In this document: positions 8,197 to 15,999 of the stretch, piece by piece | Layout of the letters: each line of letters opens with the position of its first letter | How positions within the stretch are numbered: position 1 is the first letter of the stretch | NCBI GenBank assembly: GCA_009781525.1 | Contig: WQXZ01000009.1 | Coordinates: 1 to 19,681, forward strand | Reading direction: 5' to 3' | Length of the DNA: 19,681 nt | From: Coriobacteriia bacterium | GTDB lineage: Bacteria > Actinomycetota > Coriobacteriia > Coriobacteriales > UBA8131 | The notes under the pieces: generated by a model | Database searches by the model: none | What the model saw: only the letters and a program-made list of their open reading frames with translations | What the model was told of the DNA's origin: nothing | Position numbers and translations under genes: made by a program

Positions 8197-9676
8197 CACT
8201 CTTTCACGTCGTAAGGTTGAGTTCGTACCACTTGTCGAAAAGGAAGTCGGTTTCTATACCTGCGGACCGACTGTCTATAATCATATTCACATCGGTAACG
8301 CTCGTACCTTTATCTCTTTCGATGTTATTCGTCGCTACCTTGAATACTCCGGTTACACAGTCAAATTCGTGCAGAATATCACCGATGTTGACGATAAGAT
8401 CATAAACCAGGCAATCGAAGAGGGCGTCAGTCCTGCTGATGTTGCCTCGAAGTACACTCAGGCTTTTGTTGATGTGATGAAGGCAGTGGGAATCAAGGAA
8501 CCTACGGTTCGACCAAAAGCAACCGAAGAGATCCCCGCGATGATCGATATCATCGCGCAGCTTATTACAGCGGAATACGCTTATGTCAGAGACGGAGATG
8601 TGTTCTACTCAGTTCGGGCTTTCAGAGACTATGGTGACCTCAGTCGCCGCAACATTGACCAGTTGCTCAGCGGAGCCAGAGTCGACGTGGACGAGCGGAA
8701 GATCGACGCTGCTGACTTCGCTCTCTGGAAAGCCGCAAAACCTGGTGAGCCTGCGTGGGACTCACCTTGGGGGATGGGCCGCCCCGGCTGGCATATCGAA
8801 TGCTCTGCCATGAGCAGTCGGTACCTCGGTGAAAGCTTTGATATTCATGGCGGTGGAGAAGATCTGATTTTTCCCCATCACGAAAACGAAATAGCCCAAT
8901 CAAAGGCTGCAGGTAACGGCTTTGCCAAGTACTGGATCCACAGCGGTATGCTGACTATCGATGCCGAGAAGATGAGCAAGTCAGAAGGTAACTACCTGTT
9001 GCTGAAAGATGTGTTAGAGCATGTTAAACCGGAGGCTTTAAGGCTGCTTATGCTGCAAAGTCACTACCGTTCTCCTTTCGACTATTCACCTGCCCGCCTA
9101 GAAGAGGCAACCGCAGCTTTACTCCGCGTTGAGAATGCACTACGCAATCTTGACTGGGCGACCAGGAAGCTGGATGAAAGCAGCTTGTCGCCTCTCGATT
9201 CCAGCGATCAGATCGCAGAGGATCTGCTCAAGCAAATCGATGTAACTAAAGCCAGATTCAAAGAACAGATGGATGACGACTTCAACACCGCGTCAGCTGT
9301 TTCAGCGATCTATGATCTGATCAGCTTTGCTAATACCAGCATTGCTTCTGGTGCTCCATCATTCACGCTTACCTCAGCTGCACAGACAGCAGCAAGTACG
9401 ATAAGAGAGTTATTCTCCATATTGGGAATAGCTTTGGGGTCTGGTGAAAGTGAGAGCGGTCAGCTACCATCTGAGATCATCGGTCTGGCTCATAACCTAA
9501 CTGCCTATGCTGGCACTGATATTGGTGAAGCTACCGCAGCTTTGCTCGAGCTTAGAACAGAAGCCCGCAAGATGAAGAACTGGACAACAGCTGACGCTGT
9601 TCGCCATGGATTGACAGCTCTCGGACTGATAATCGAGGACACAGATAGTGGTACTCGCGTTTTTAGAAACAACTAG
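8183..9676 (+). CDS. cysS: Cysteinyl-tRNA synthetase
   Basis: This 497-aa class I synthetase charges tRNA-Cys. C27 (FYTCGPTVYN) and the WHIECSAM motif (203-210, including C207) supply zinc ligands used to select cysteine, and the HxxE of GGGEDLIFPHHENE supplies the rest. The HIGH signature is the CysRS-typical HIGN (36-39) and KMSKS is at 263-267. The C-terminal helical tRNA-binding part runs to residue 497. AAGGAG at 8173-8178 inside ispF precedes the ATG, and the genes overlap by 14 nt. A ispF-cysS-rlmB order recalls the Bacillus arrangement, but mrnC, often between cysS and rlmB, is absent here. Confidence 0.96.
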   Translation: MRIYDTLSRRKVEFVPLVEKEVGFYTCGPTVYNHIHIGNARTFISFDVIRRYLEYSGYTVKFVQNITDVDDKIINQAIEEGVSPADVASKYTQAFVDVMKAVGIKEPTVRPKATEEIPAMIDIIAQLITAEYAYVRDGDVFYSVRAFRDYGDLSRRNIDQLLSGARVDVDERKIDAADFALWKAAKPGEPAWDSPWGMGRPGWHIECSAMSSRYLGESFDIHGGGEDLIFPHHENEIAQSKAAGNGFAKYWIHSGMLTIDAEKMSKSEGNYLLLKDVLEHVKPEALRLLMLQSHYRSPFDYSPARLEEATAALLRVENALRNLDWATRKLDESSLSPLDSSDQIAEDLLKQIDVTKARFKEQMDDDFNTASAVSAIYDLISFANTSIASGAPSFTLTSAAQTAASTIRELFSILGIALGSGESESGQLPSEIIGLAHNLTAYAGTDIGEATAALLELRTEARKMKNWTTADAVRHGLTALGLIIEDTDSGTRVFRNN

Positions 9677-9685
9677 GGACTGATT

Positions 9686-10255
9686 ATGAGCAGAGACTGG
9701 CGAGAGCAAAGCAATAATCAGGGCGAGAGCTACCAATACCACTATGCGACCCTATTCGATTTGATTCAGGCAACTCGTGGTAAGCAGAACGCTTTGATCC
9801 TGGCGCTTGACCATATCACCGATGTCGGGAACTTCGGTGCAATTGTCCGTAGTGCTGAGGTTATCGGAGCCTCAGGCATTCTGATTCCTAACCGGCGTGC
9901 AGCGCAGGTCAATGACGGTGTCTTTCGCACGTCTGCTGGGGCTATCGAGTACATACGGATCGCTCGCGAAGCTAATATCCACCATGCGATAAACCGTCTG
10001 AAGCAAGAGGACTTCTGGGTGGCAGGGGCAACAGAGCATGCAAGTCAAGATGTCTGGGCCGCACCACTTGAGGGAAGAATCATCCTTGTCCTAGGTTCAG
10101 AAGACAAGGGTATATCACGTCTGGTTCGCGAGCAATGCGATTTTGAGTTCAAGCTCCCTCAATACGGCTTCACTAAGTCACTGAATGTTGCGCAGGCTGC
10201 AACAGCGATCATGTACGAATGGCGACGCCGACAGGTTATGGATAAGAAAGCCTGA
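9686..10255 (+). CDS. SpoU-family rRNA/tRNA ribose 2'-O-methyltransferase, RlmB-like but short
   Basis: The protein has the three SPOUT/TrmH motifs: motif 1 at 42-63 (DHITDVGNFGAIVRSAEVIG, catalytic-type R55), motif 2 at 136-152 (LGSEDKGISRLVREQCD) and motif 3 at 164-179 (KSLNVAQAATAIMYEW). PNRRAAQVNDGV and TSAGA (82-86) are typical of RlmB, which methylates the 2'-O of a guanosine in 23S rRNA. RlmB usually has about 245 aa with an N-terminal L30e-like substrate domain. Here only about 35 residues precede motif 1, so that domain is missing. The frame is the same as cysS and is closed by the cysS stop 9 nt upstream, so no longer start exists. The assignment to RlmB rests on motifs and synteny; another TrmH-group target is possible. 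Confidence 0.78.
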   Translation: MSRDWREQSNNQGESYQYHYATLFDLIQATRGKQNALILALDHITDVGNFGAIVRSAEVIGASGILIPNRRAAQVNDGVFRTSAGAIEYIRIAREANIHHAINRLKQEDFWVAGATEHASQDVWAAPLEGRIILVLGSEDKGISRLVREQCDFEFKLPQYGFTKSLNVAQAATAIMYEWRRRQVMDKKA

Positions 10256-10258
10256 TTT

Positions 10259-10789
10259 GTGAGCGACAACAAAAAGCTACTGATTGTTGATGGCTACAAC
10301 GTTATCCGTGCTACCGATCACTATCGATCCGCTCGTGACAGTATGCCTGATTATGGCGATGAAGCATACAATTCTGCCCGGGAAGCACTGATAAACGATG
10401 TTGCGGTTTTTGCTGGTAGCGAGTATCAGGCTGTAATAGTTTTCGATGGAGCAGGAAATCCTTTCTCAGACGGTAAGCCGACCAATTATGGCAGAATTGA
10501 AGTGATATTCAGTCAAAGTGGCTCAACAGCCGACAGTGTAATCGAAAGACGTGTTCATCAGGCTTCCGAGCGTGGGTATGAGGTTTTGGTTGTAACATCT
10601 GACGCGACTACGCAATGGACTGTACTCGGACACGATATCACCCGTATGTCTGCTGCCGGTTTTGTCAATGAGATCAAGTCCCTTCAGTATGAGACCACCG
10701 GTTCAAGCTACAGGATTGCGGAGAAGAACACTCTCGGCGAACGGATACCTGAAGAGACATTGAAAGAGCTTAAGGATCGTTTCGGCTGA
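10259..10789 (+). CDS. NYN-domain RNA-binding protein, YacP/Rae1-like
   Basis: This 176-aa protein belongs to the NYN (PIN-like nuclease) fold. Acidic residues expected at the metal site appear as D11 in LLIVDGYNVI (7-16), D65 in VIVFDGAGNP, D94 in GSTADSVIERR and the TSDA segment. In Bacillus the YacP family member Rae1 is a ribosome-associated mRNA endonuclease encoded just after rlmB, and this gene likewise follows the RlmB-like gene. The start is GTG, 3 nt after the upstream stop, with no strong ribosome site except the purine-rich GATAAGAAAG before the stop. It overlaps the next gene by TGATG. Function as an mRNA or rRNA nuclease is inferred from family and context. Confidence 0.82.
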   Translation: MSDNKKLLIVDGYNVIRATDHYRSARDSMPDYGDEAYNSAREALINDVAVFAGSEYQAVIVFDGAGNPFSDGKPTNYGRIEVIFSQSGSTADSVIERRVHQASERGYEVLVVTSDATTQWTVLGHDITRMSAAGFVNEIKSLQYETTGSSYRIAEKNTLGERIPEETLKELKDRFG

Positions 10790-11403
10790 TGTGTGGTAGA
10801 TACTATATTGAGATCAGCGATCAGGCATTGAAGCAAATCGCCGATGAAGTCATGCGCAGGATGAATCAGCAGCCAGCATATGGGCAACTGCAGATCAAGT
10901 TCGATGGCGAGATATTTCCCAGCAATGTTGTTCCGGTTCAAACCGCAGAGGCAGACTATCAGCCGATGCGGTGGGGGTTCAACAGTTTCCGCGCAGCGAA
11001 CAGAAAGCAGCCACCGTTGATCATCAATGCCAGAAGTGAAACAGTCTTGGAAAAACAGACCTTTCGTCGCGCTGTGCTTGAAAACCGTTGCTTGGTTCCA
11101 GCCAGTGGTTACTATGAGTGGATGCGGCTTGACGATTCAAGCACGAAGTCGAAGTACCGACTGTTTTCTGATCGAACACTCTATTTTGCAGGGTGTTACA
11201 GAAATGAAACTGTACCTGGGAGTAAACAGGTAGCTACGCCGAGTTTTGTGATTCTTACTCAGGCAGCTTCACCAGATATTCTGACTATCCATGATCGCAT
11301 GCCTGTGATATTTGACCAGTCAAGTGCCATGCAATGGCTGGAGCAAGGTACTCTTTCGCTTGATTCAGCACTGCATCAACTTAAATACGAACTGGTCGAA
11401 TGA
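10789..11403 (+). CDS. SRAP-domain abasic-site DNA-protein crosslink protein (YedK/HMCES family)
   Basis: SRAP proteins covalently trap abasic sites in single-stranded DNA through the N-terminal cysteine. The catalytic set is complete: C2 after removal of Met (MCGRY), N80 in IINARSET, E110 in PASGYYEW and H168 in TIHDRMPVI. MRWGF (60-64) and PAWxTR-type DNA-contact positions around NARSE match the family. At 204 aa it is of usual length, with a shorter middle region. The ATG lies in TGATG with the NYN gene stop, and AAGGA at 10772-10776 lies within the upstream gene. Placement next to translation and rRNA-related genes is unusual for a DNA-repair protein, although co-translation with the NYN gene is likely. 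Confidence 0.92.
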   Translation: MCGRYYIEISDQALKQIADEVMRRMNQQPAYGQLQIKFDGEIFPSNVVPVQTAEADYQPMRWGFNSFRAANRKQPPLIINARSETVLEKQTFRRAVLENRCLVPASGYYEWMRLDDSSTKSKYRLFSDRTLYFAGCYRNETVPGSKQVATPSFVILTQAASPDILTIHDRMPVIFDQSSAMQWLEQGTLSLDSALHQLKYELVE

Positions 11404-11412
11404 TTGATGGAT

Positions 11413-11418
11413 TATAAT
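11413..11418 (+). promoter_or_regulatory. Possible -10 element before the acidic protein gene
   Basis: A perfect TATAAT lies 57 nt before the ATG at 11475. No recognisable -35 is seen at the right distance, which falls in the end of the SRAP gene, and there is no TGn extension. Confidence 0.35.
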
Positions 11419-11474
11419 ACCCTTAAAGAATTATGAATGACCTTTAGTTTGCCAGCTTCTACCTGGGAGGATCA

Positions 11475-12365
11475 ATGACGATTCAGATTGAACAAACCTT
11501 GAATAGCCTTTTTACTACTATTATCGATTTCTTTGGCCAGAGAGATGCTTCCCTGTCTGAAACCGTAGCAGGAGAGTTCTTTGACTATGTCGAACCTCGT
11601 GCCAGCCTTGATAATGAAGAGTTCGACCGATTGGTAGGCCTGTTCAATGAATGGTTCCTGTTCGACTACGTCTTGCCCAGTGGTTTGACGCCACTAATGG
11701 AATATCTACGTGATAATCCGGAAAACCTGAGCCAAGAGCAGTTGATGATTCTAGAGGAGGTCGGAGCTTCGCACTTCTCCTCAGATTTTTGGTTAATGGG
11801 TGTAGATTCTGACGCAGGTTTAGTTCTTCTGGAGCCATTTCACGAGGAAGTGACTTTTGAGGTTTTCGACAGTCGAGCCAGTGTGGATATGGCGGATCTG
11901 AAAGGAGCACTGGCGTTAAGGCTGGTTCGAGTTCAGGACCAATGGTATCCCGCAAGTACTGGTATCTATTTCTATGAGACAAATCCGAGCAGTGACCTGA
12001 GGGAAATGATTCGGAATGCAGTCGGAGTTGGCCCTCAACCATACATCGATTTGGTTAAAGAGAACTTCAGTACTGATGATAGCGTAGCAATTGTTGGAGC
12101 AGATGAGGTGAGCCTGCGTAGTGACAATACAACTCCCGAGCTTGTGCAAATGGAATACGAGTTGGTCTGCTCAAAAGCAGGCGTATCTGTACCATGGGAG
12201 ACGATTGTGCAGGCGATCTACGAATCGAGTGCGGATGACAATCCATACGAGATGATCAAGGTCATCTACTCTGATGGACTGCCTGACAAAGCTACCTTCT
12301 TCACCCTGTTCGACATTTTGATTAAGGCGTGGAACGTCTTACCGAAACGTCGCGATGAGGCGTAG
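11475..12365 (+). CDS. Acidic protein of unknown function
   Basis: I do not recognise this 296-aa protein with confidence. It has no signal peptide or membrane segment, is rich in Asp and Glu, and is probably cytoplasmic. Residues about 45-135 (FNEWFLFDYVLPSG, TPLMEYLRDNPENL, then EVGASHFSSDFWLM) resemble a conserved region that I associate with bacterial SEC-C-motif proteins, where an F-x-x-W-F-x-F-D pattern is followed by helices and a small beta region; no SEC-C cysteine motif is present. This is a loose similarity. The only cysteine I notice is in VCSKAG. A good ribosome site GGGAGG (11465-11470) is 4 nt from the ATG. It follows the SRAP gene by 71 nt containing a possible -10, and it converges on the methyltransferase gene across 13 nt. 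Confidence 0.72.
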   Translation: MTIQIEQTLNSLFTTIIDFFGQRDASLSETVAGEFFDYVEPRASLDNEEFDRLVGLFNEWFLFDYVLPSGLTPLMEYLRDNPENLSQEQLMILEEVGASHFSSDFWLMGVDSDAGLVLLEPFHEEVTFEVFDSRASVDMADLKGALALRLVRVQDQWYPASTGIYFYETNPSSDLREMIRNAVGVGPQPYIDLVKENFSTDDSVAIVGADEVSLRSDNTTPELVQMEYELVCSKAGVSVPWETIVQAIYESSADDNPYEMIKVIYSDGLPDKATFFTLFDILIKAWNVLPKRRDEA

Positions 12366-12378
12366 AACGCAGCTGTAG

Positions 12379-13164
12379 CTAAAGCTTCTGCAGCACAAGA
12401 TAGATATTCAGATCGTTGCTCCTGCCGTCAGCCAGATAGGTAACGATAGTTTTGGTGCCGCCGCTAAACCGCGATGCAATCGCATCTACTTCGGTTTGGG
12501 AAAAGCTGTGGCAGTACCTGTATGCATCAGCGGTATTACTCCAGCCTAATATCATGTCGTTTTGTTCAAGCGAAAGCTCAGTACCACTTCCTGCCAGCTC
12601 TTGCCTTGCTTGACTGCTGACTTCGATTGCTCGCTTTGCCATATCAGGGTTGTTCATGAATTGCCAAAATGATACCACCATGTAGCCACCAGGACGTGTA
12701 GCTTGAATCAGATAGTCAAATATGGCAATGCGATAGGCCTCGGTTGGGATGTGATGCATGAATCCAAAACAAAGCGAAAGGTCAAAGGTACCTGGCGGTA
12801 GGTGCTCTGGAAGACTCTCTTGTTTCAGTAGTAAGTCAAGTATGTCGATATCCTGATAGGATATGCTATGTGCTAGTGAAGGTGAGTCATAGGCAAGCAT
12901 CACTGGGTTGTTATCCACAGCGTGATAGTTGAAAGTAGACTTGGGTAGCTCGTGACTTAGGTAGTCAAGGAAGCGGAGGTTTCCACAAGCCAGGTCGATG
13001 ATCCTTATTGCGTCCAAGTTAAATTCAGGATCATTGCGCAGTAGGTCGGTAAGTGTTCTCCAGCCTGGCCAGGCACTCTGGCGGGTTGCGAAAAAAGAGT
13101 CACCGTGTTCGCGATAAAAATTGTTGTTCAGTCGGATCAGGTAAGAAATCGTTTCTCTATTCAT
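12379..13164 (-). CDS. Trm9/ALKBH8-like SAM-dependent tRNA methyltransferase (predicted)
   Basis: This 261-aa protein is a class I SAM-dependent methyltransferase. Motif I is IIDLACGNLRF (55-65), the post-II acidic residue is in AVDNN (82-86), and LCFGFMHHIPTE (131-142) and ATRPGGYMVVSFW (155-167) form later core strands. Several parts match the eukaryotic Trm9/ALKBH8 family rather than methyltransferases in general: FFATRQSAWPGW (24-35) corresponds to the F-S-x-T-R-x-x-x-W-P signature, MHH matches the I-H-H motif, and YRYCHSFSQTEVDAI (215-229) matches the R-Y-Y-H-x-F region near the C-terminus. Trm9 methylates cm5U to mcm5U at tRNA position 34 and in yeast needs Trm112. The gene is divergent from elp3, whose product makes cm5U. 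No Trm112-like gene is seen here. The fold is certain; the substrate is inferred. Confidence 0.8.
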   Translation of the reverse strand: MNRETISYLIRLNNNFYREHGDSFFATRQSAWPGWRTLTDLLRNDPEFNLDAIRIIDLACGNLRFLDYLSHELPKSTFNYHAVDNNPVMLAYDSPSLAHSISYQDIDILDLLLKQESLPEHLPPGTFDLSLCFGFMHHIPTEAYRIAIFDYLIQATRPGGYMVVSFWQFMNNPDMAKRAIEVSSQARQELAGSGTELSLEQNDMILGWSNTADAYRYCHSFSQTEVDAIASRFSGGTKTIVTYLADGRSNDLNIYLVLQKL

Positions 13165-13188
13165 AAGGCACCGCAGTCATTCTATACT
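13160..13188 (+). promoter_or_regulatory. Predicted elp3 promoter giving a leaderless mRNA
   Basis: TATACT (13183-13188, five of six to consensus) is preceded at 17 nt by TTCATA (13160-13165, four of six). The -35 covers the start codon of the divergent methyltransferase gene. Initiation about 7 nt after the -10 falls at or next to the ATG at 13196, and no Shine-Dalgarno sequence precedes that ATG. On the minus strand a TAGAAT-like hexamer (13176-13181 region) could serve the methyltransferase, but no -35 was found for it. Confidence 0.45.
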
Positions 13189-13195
13189 ATTGGCT

Positions 13196-15001
13196 ATGAA
13201 CGAGATTCTACTTCAAATACTTGACAGGCTGCGCAGTGGCGAGACGATAGACGACAGGCTGTTACAACAGATCTTTCATGCACACAACAGGCAGCTTGAG
13301 ACTGAGCAGCATATTGCGAAAAAGCATCTGTTGCCATACTACCTGAAGACAAAGAGCAGCGAGCCGGAAGTGTGGGCTGGTTGGCAGGTCGATCAGGAGA
13401 TTGAAGACAGGTTATTTAACCTGTTGCGGGTGAAACCGCGACGCACTGCTTCAGGGGTGGCAACGGTTACGGTAATCACAAAGCCCTGGGTCTGTAGTGG
13501 CGACTGTCTTTTCTGTCCAAGTGATCTACGAATGCCGAAGAGCTATCTTAGTGACGAACCTGCCTGTCAGCGTGCGGAGCGAAACCATTTTGATCCATAC
13601 CTGCAGGTAGTTGCACGGTTGCGAACCTTAATTGAGATGGGGCATGAGACTGACAAGGTCGAGCTGATTGTACTGGGTGGGTCGTGGACTGATTATTCTA
13701 CAGAGTATCAGATCTGGTTTGTCAAAGAACTATTTCGGGCTCTAAACGATGGAGCGGTACAGGCGAAGGAGGTCTCGCAGCGCTTTGAGTTCTATGAACA
13801 ACAGAACTTGAGCCACTCAACTGAAGTCATAGCCGCTCAGGTTATGCCGCTGCAACAGGCAGTTAATGCTGGGGAGCTGCCCTATAACCAGGCAATACAC
13901 TCTCTCTACCTTGAAAATACCAGTTGGCAGCTGGTAGCTGTTGAACAGGTAGCTGATTTTTCTGAGCTCGAGGAGCAGCAGAGGATTAATGAGACCAGCC
14001 AACATCGCCTGGTTGGGCTTTCTGTTGAGCTGCGTCCGGATGCAATTGATATCGAGCGTCTTGTTTTGCTCAGGCGGCTGGGCTGCACAAAGATTCAGAT
14101 GGGCGTACAAAGCATCAACCAAGGTATTCTGGATCTGAATCACCGGAATATCTCGGTTTCTACGATTGAGCAGTGCTTCCGTCTGGTCAGGGTCTTCGGT
14201 TTTAAGATACAGGCTCACTTCATGTTGAACCTGCTGGGTGCAACAGAGAAAAGCGACAGGGCTGACTATCATCGTTTCGTTCACGACAGTCGCTTTATAC
14301 CAGACGAGATTAAGCTTTATCCATGTGCATTGGTAGAAAGCTCGCATCTGACTGAATATCATAGCAAAGGTCACTGGTACCCATATAGTGAAGAACAATT
14401 ACTTGATGTTTTAACAGCAAACCTGCTGGATACACCCTCATATATAAGGATCTCAAGAATGGTCAGGGACTTCAGTGCTGGTGATATTCTTGTAGGAAAC
14501 AAGAAGACTAATCTTCGTCAATTTGTCGAGCAACGTGTGCGAGAATTGGGGCAGGATGTTTTAGAGATTCGCTATCGTGAGATTGCCCATGATACCGTTG
14601 ATACTGTGGATCTGGCGCTTCAAACCACAACATACAGTACAGATGTTAGCCTTGAGTACTTTATAGAGTGGGTCAACAATGACGATAGGATAATCGGTTT
14701 TCTTAGACTGTCTTTGCCGGATCAGGATTTCATTACCAGTAATCGAAGCATACTGCCAGATCAGTTAGGCCATGCAATGATTCGCGAGGTGCACATTTAT
14801 GGTCAGGTTGCCAGGTTGAGCGAGACCAGTGAAGGCCCTCAGCATCTTGGCCTGGGTAGAAACCTGATAGATACAGCATGCCAGGTTGCCAGGTCGCACG
14901 GCTTTCAGGCGATTAACGTAATCAGTTCTGTAGGTACGCGAGAGTACTATCGCAAGCTAGGTTTCATGGATCAGAAGTTGTATCAGGTCAAGTGGCTCTA
15001 G
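13196..15001 (+). CDS. elp3: Elp3-type tRNA uridine-34 radical SAM/acetyltransferase
   Basis: This 601-aa protein is an Elp3, which uses a radical-SAM domain and acetyl-CoA to place a carboxymethyl group on U34 of tRNA. RTASGVATVTVITKPW (83-98) leads into the iron-sulfur cysteines C100, C104 and C107 (C-x3-C-x2-C), then LRMPKSYLSDEPACQRAE, KVELIVLGGSW (154-164), GLSVELRPD (274-282) and MGVQSINQGIL. The KAT linker follows, and the GNAT domain contains QHLGLGRNLI (549-558) for acetyl-CoA and EYYRKLGF (583-590). Residues about 187-262 are extra relative to compact Elp3s, and the usual Cys in the RCRE region is Tyr (IRYREIAH, 458-465). An open frame reaches 13190 (TTG), but ATG 13196 is the better start. 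The neighbour is a Trm9-like methyltransferase. Confidence 0.93.
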   Translation: MNEILLQILDRLRSGETIDDRLLQQIFHAHNRQLETEQHIAKKHLLPYYLKTKSSEPEVWAGWQVDQEIEDRLFNLLRVKPRRTASGVATVTVITKPWVCSGDCLFCPSDLRMPKSYLSDEPACQRAERNHFDPYLQVVARLRTLIEMGHETDKVELIVLGGSWTDYSTEYQIWFVKELFRALNDGAVQAKEVSQRFEFYEQQNLSHSTEVIAAQVMPLQQAVNAGELPYNQAIHSLYLENTSWQLVAVEQVADFSELEEQQRINETSQHRLVGLSVELRPDAIDIERLVLLRRLGCTKIQMGVQSINQGILDLNHRNISVSTIEQCFRLVRVFGFKIQAHFMLNLLGATEKSDRADYHRFVHDSRFIPDEIKLYPCALVESSHLTEYHSKGHWYPYSEEQLLDVLTANLLDTPSYIRISRMVRDFSAGDILVGNKKTNLRQFVEQRVRELGQDVLEIRYREIAHDTVDTVDLALQTTTYSTDVSLEYFIEWVNNDDRIIGFLRLSLPDQDFITSNRSILPDQLGHAMIREVHIYGQVARLSETSEGPQHLGLGRNLIDTACQVARSHGFQAINVISSVGTREYYRKLGFMDQKLYQVKWL

Positions 15002-15014
15002 TTAGCCGATAGTG

Positions 15015-15974
15015 TTAGCAAGTGCTGGGCGGCGGTTTCTGCACATGGTTGTCCTGGGTGTTGGCAGAGGGCCAAAGCGGTTCGATACGCAAACGCAAGC
15101 AGATGACCACCGCAGCGATGATCAGACCGCTTCCACCTAGGACACCGACAGCTGAAGGTCCGATGAAGGGGTTACCCATCGAGGCTGAGAAGTAGAGGCC
15201 GACAGCTGCGAATCCGTTTATCGAACCATGTGCAAGCGCTGCCGGTATGCAGCTTTTCGACTTGATTGTCAGATAGCTTAAAAATGTGCCTGCTGCGGTG
15301 CAAAAACCGCACATCGTTAGAATACCAAGCCAGGGAAATCCGGGGTAATCGAGTCCATAGTTGTGACCGATCGCAGTCAGAGGAGCGTGCCAGAGACCCC
15401 AGATGACTCCTGTTACCAATATCGTGGGAATAAACGCGAGGTGCTCATTGACTTTCGGCAGCAGGTAGCCGCGCCAACCCCATTCTTCGCCAAAGCAAGT
15501 GACGAAGTTCAATATCGGTGCGGCAAGAACACCGATCGCCAGTTGGGTGATGAACATGCCTCGTGCTGCATCAGGTGACAGTTGCTCAGCTCCAACTGCG
15601 GCAAGTTGGGTTCGGAGCTGCTCGAGCATCACGGACATAGACGGGTCAAAGTCACCTGGGTAGATGAGGTAGTACACAGCAGCTCCAAAAGCAATCAGAA
15701 GCATCGGCCCGAACCAGCCAAGCAAATAGTACTGAAACGTTTTTCTCAATTGCTGTGGCTTGATGTTTGCCTGTTTAAAGCCTTCTTTCGTAATGATACG
15801 GGTGATAATCACGCCGAGTGAGGGAAAAAACATCACTGCAGCAATCAGCATGGTGAGGGTTATCTCTGAGCCCAGACCAAGCATGACCTGGTTATACATC
15901 GGATAGACGATCGCGAAAGAGTATGCATAGGTTATCGTGAAGGTCACCAAGCAGTAGATTATGATTCGTTTCAT
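15015..15974 (-). CDS. CPBP (CAAX-type) intramembrane metalloprotease
   Basis: This 319-aa polytopic membrane protein has the three active-site blocks of the CPBP/Abi family: EEWGWRG (163-169, the EExxxR glutamates), IWGLWHAPL (191-199, FxxxH-type with H196) and ALAHGSING (246-254, HxxxN with H249 and N253). About eight hydrophobic stretches are visible, starting with IIIYCLVTFTITYAYSF at the N-terminus. The C-terminal tail is cytoplasm-like and rich in Pro and Gln. Family members are intramembrane proteases, some linked to bacteriocin self-immunity or to prenyl-protein processing; the substrate here is unknown. An AGGGGC ribosome site lies upstream of the ATG, and the gene follows the DUF1648 gene by 25 nt as the last member of a three-gene operon. 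Confidence 0.88.
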   Translation of the reverse strand: MKRIIIYCLVTFTITYAYSFAIVYPMYNQVMLGLGSEITLTMLIAAVMFFPSLGVIITRIITKEGFKQANIKPQQLRKTFQYYLLGWFGPMLLIAFGAAVYYLIYPGDFDPSMSVMLEQLRTQLAAVGAEQLSPDAARGMFITQLAIGVLAAPILNFVTCFGEEWGWRGYLLPKVNEHLAFIPTILVTGVIWGLWHAPLTAIGHNYGLDYPGFPWLGILTMCGFCTAAGTFLSYLTIKSKSCIPAALAHGSINGFAAVGLYFSASMGNPFIGPSAVGVLGGSGLIIAAVVICLRLRIEPLWPSANTQDNHVQKPPPSTC

Positions 15975-15999
15975 GTCGTGCCCCTATTCATCTGTTGGC

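Noticed and set aside
12366..12378. Bidirectional terminator between the acidic protein and the methyltransferase
   Set aside because: The GCAGC/AGCT-rich area gives only an imperfect stem and has no T tract on either strand.
13817..14398. 193-codon open frame on the minus strand
   Set aside because: It lies wholly within elp3 in another frame and has no recognisable domain.
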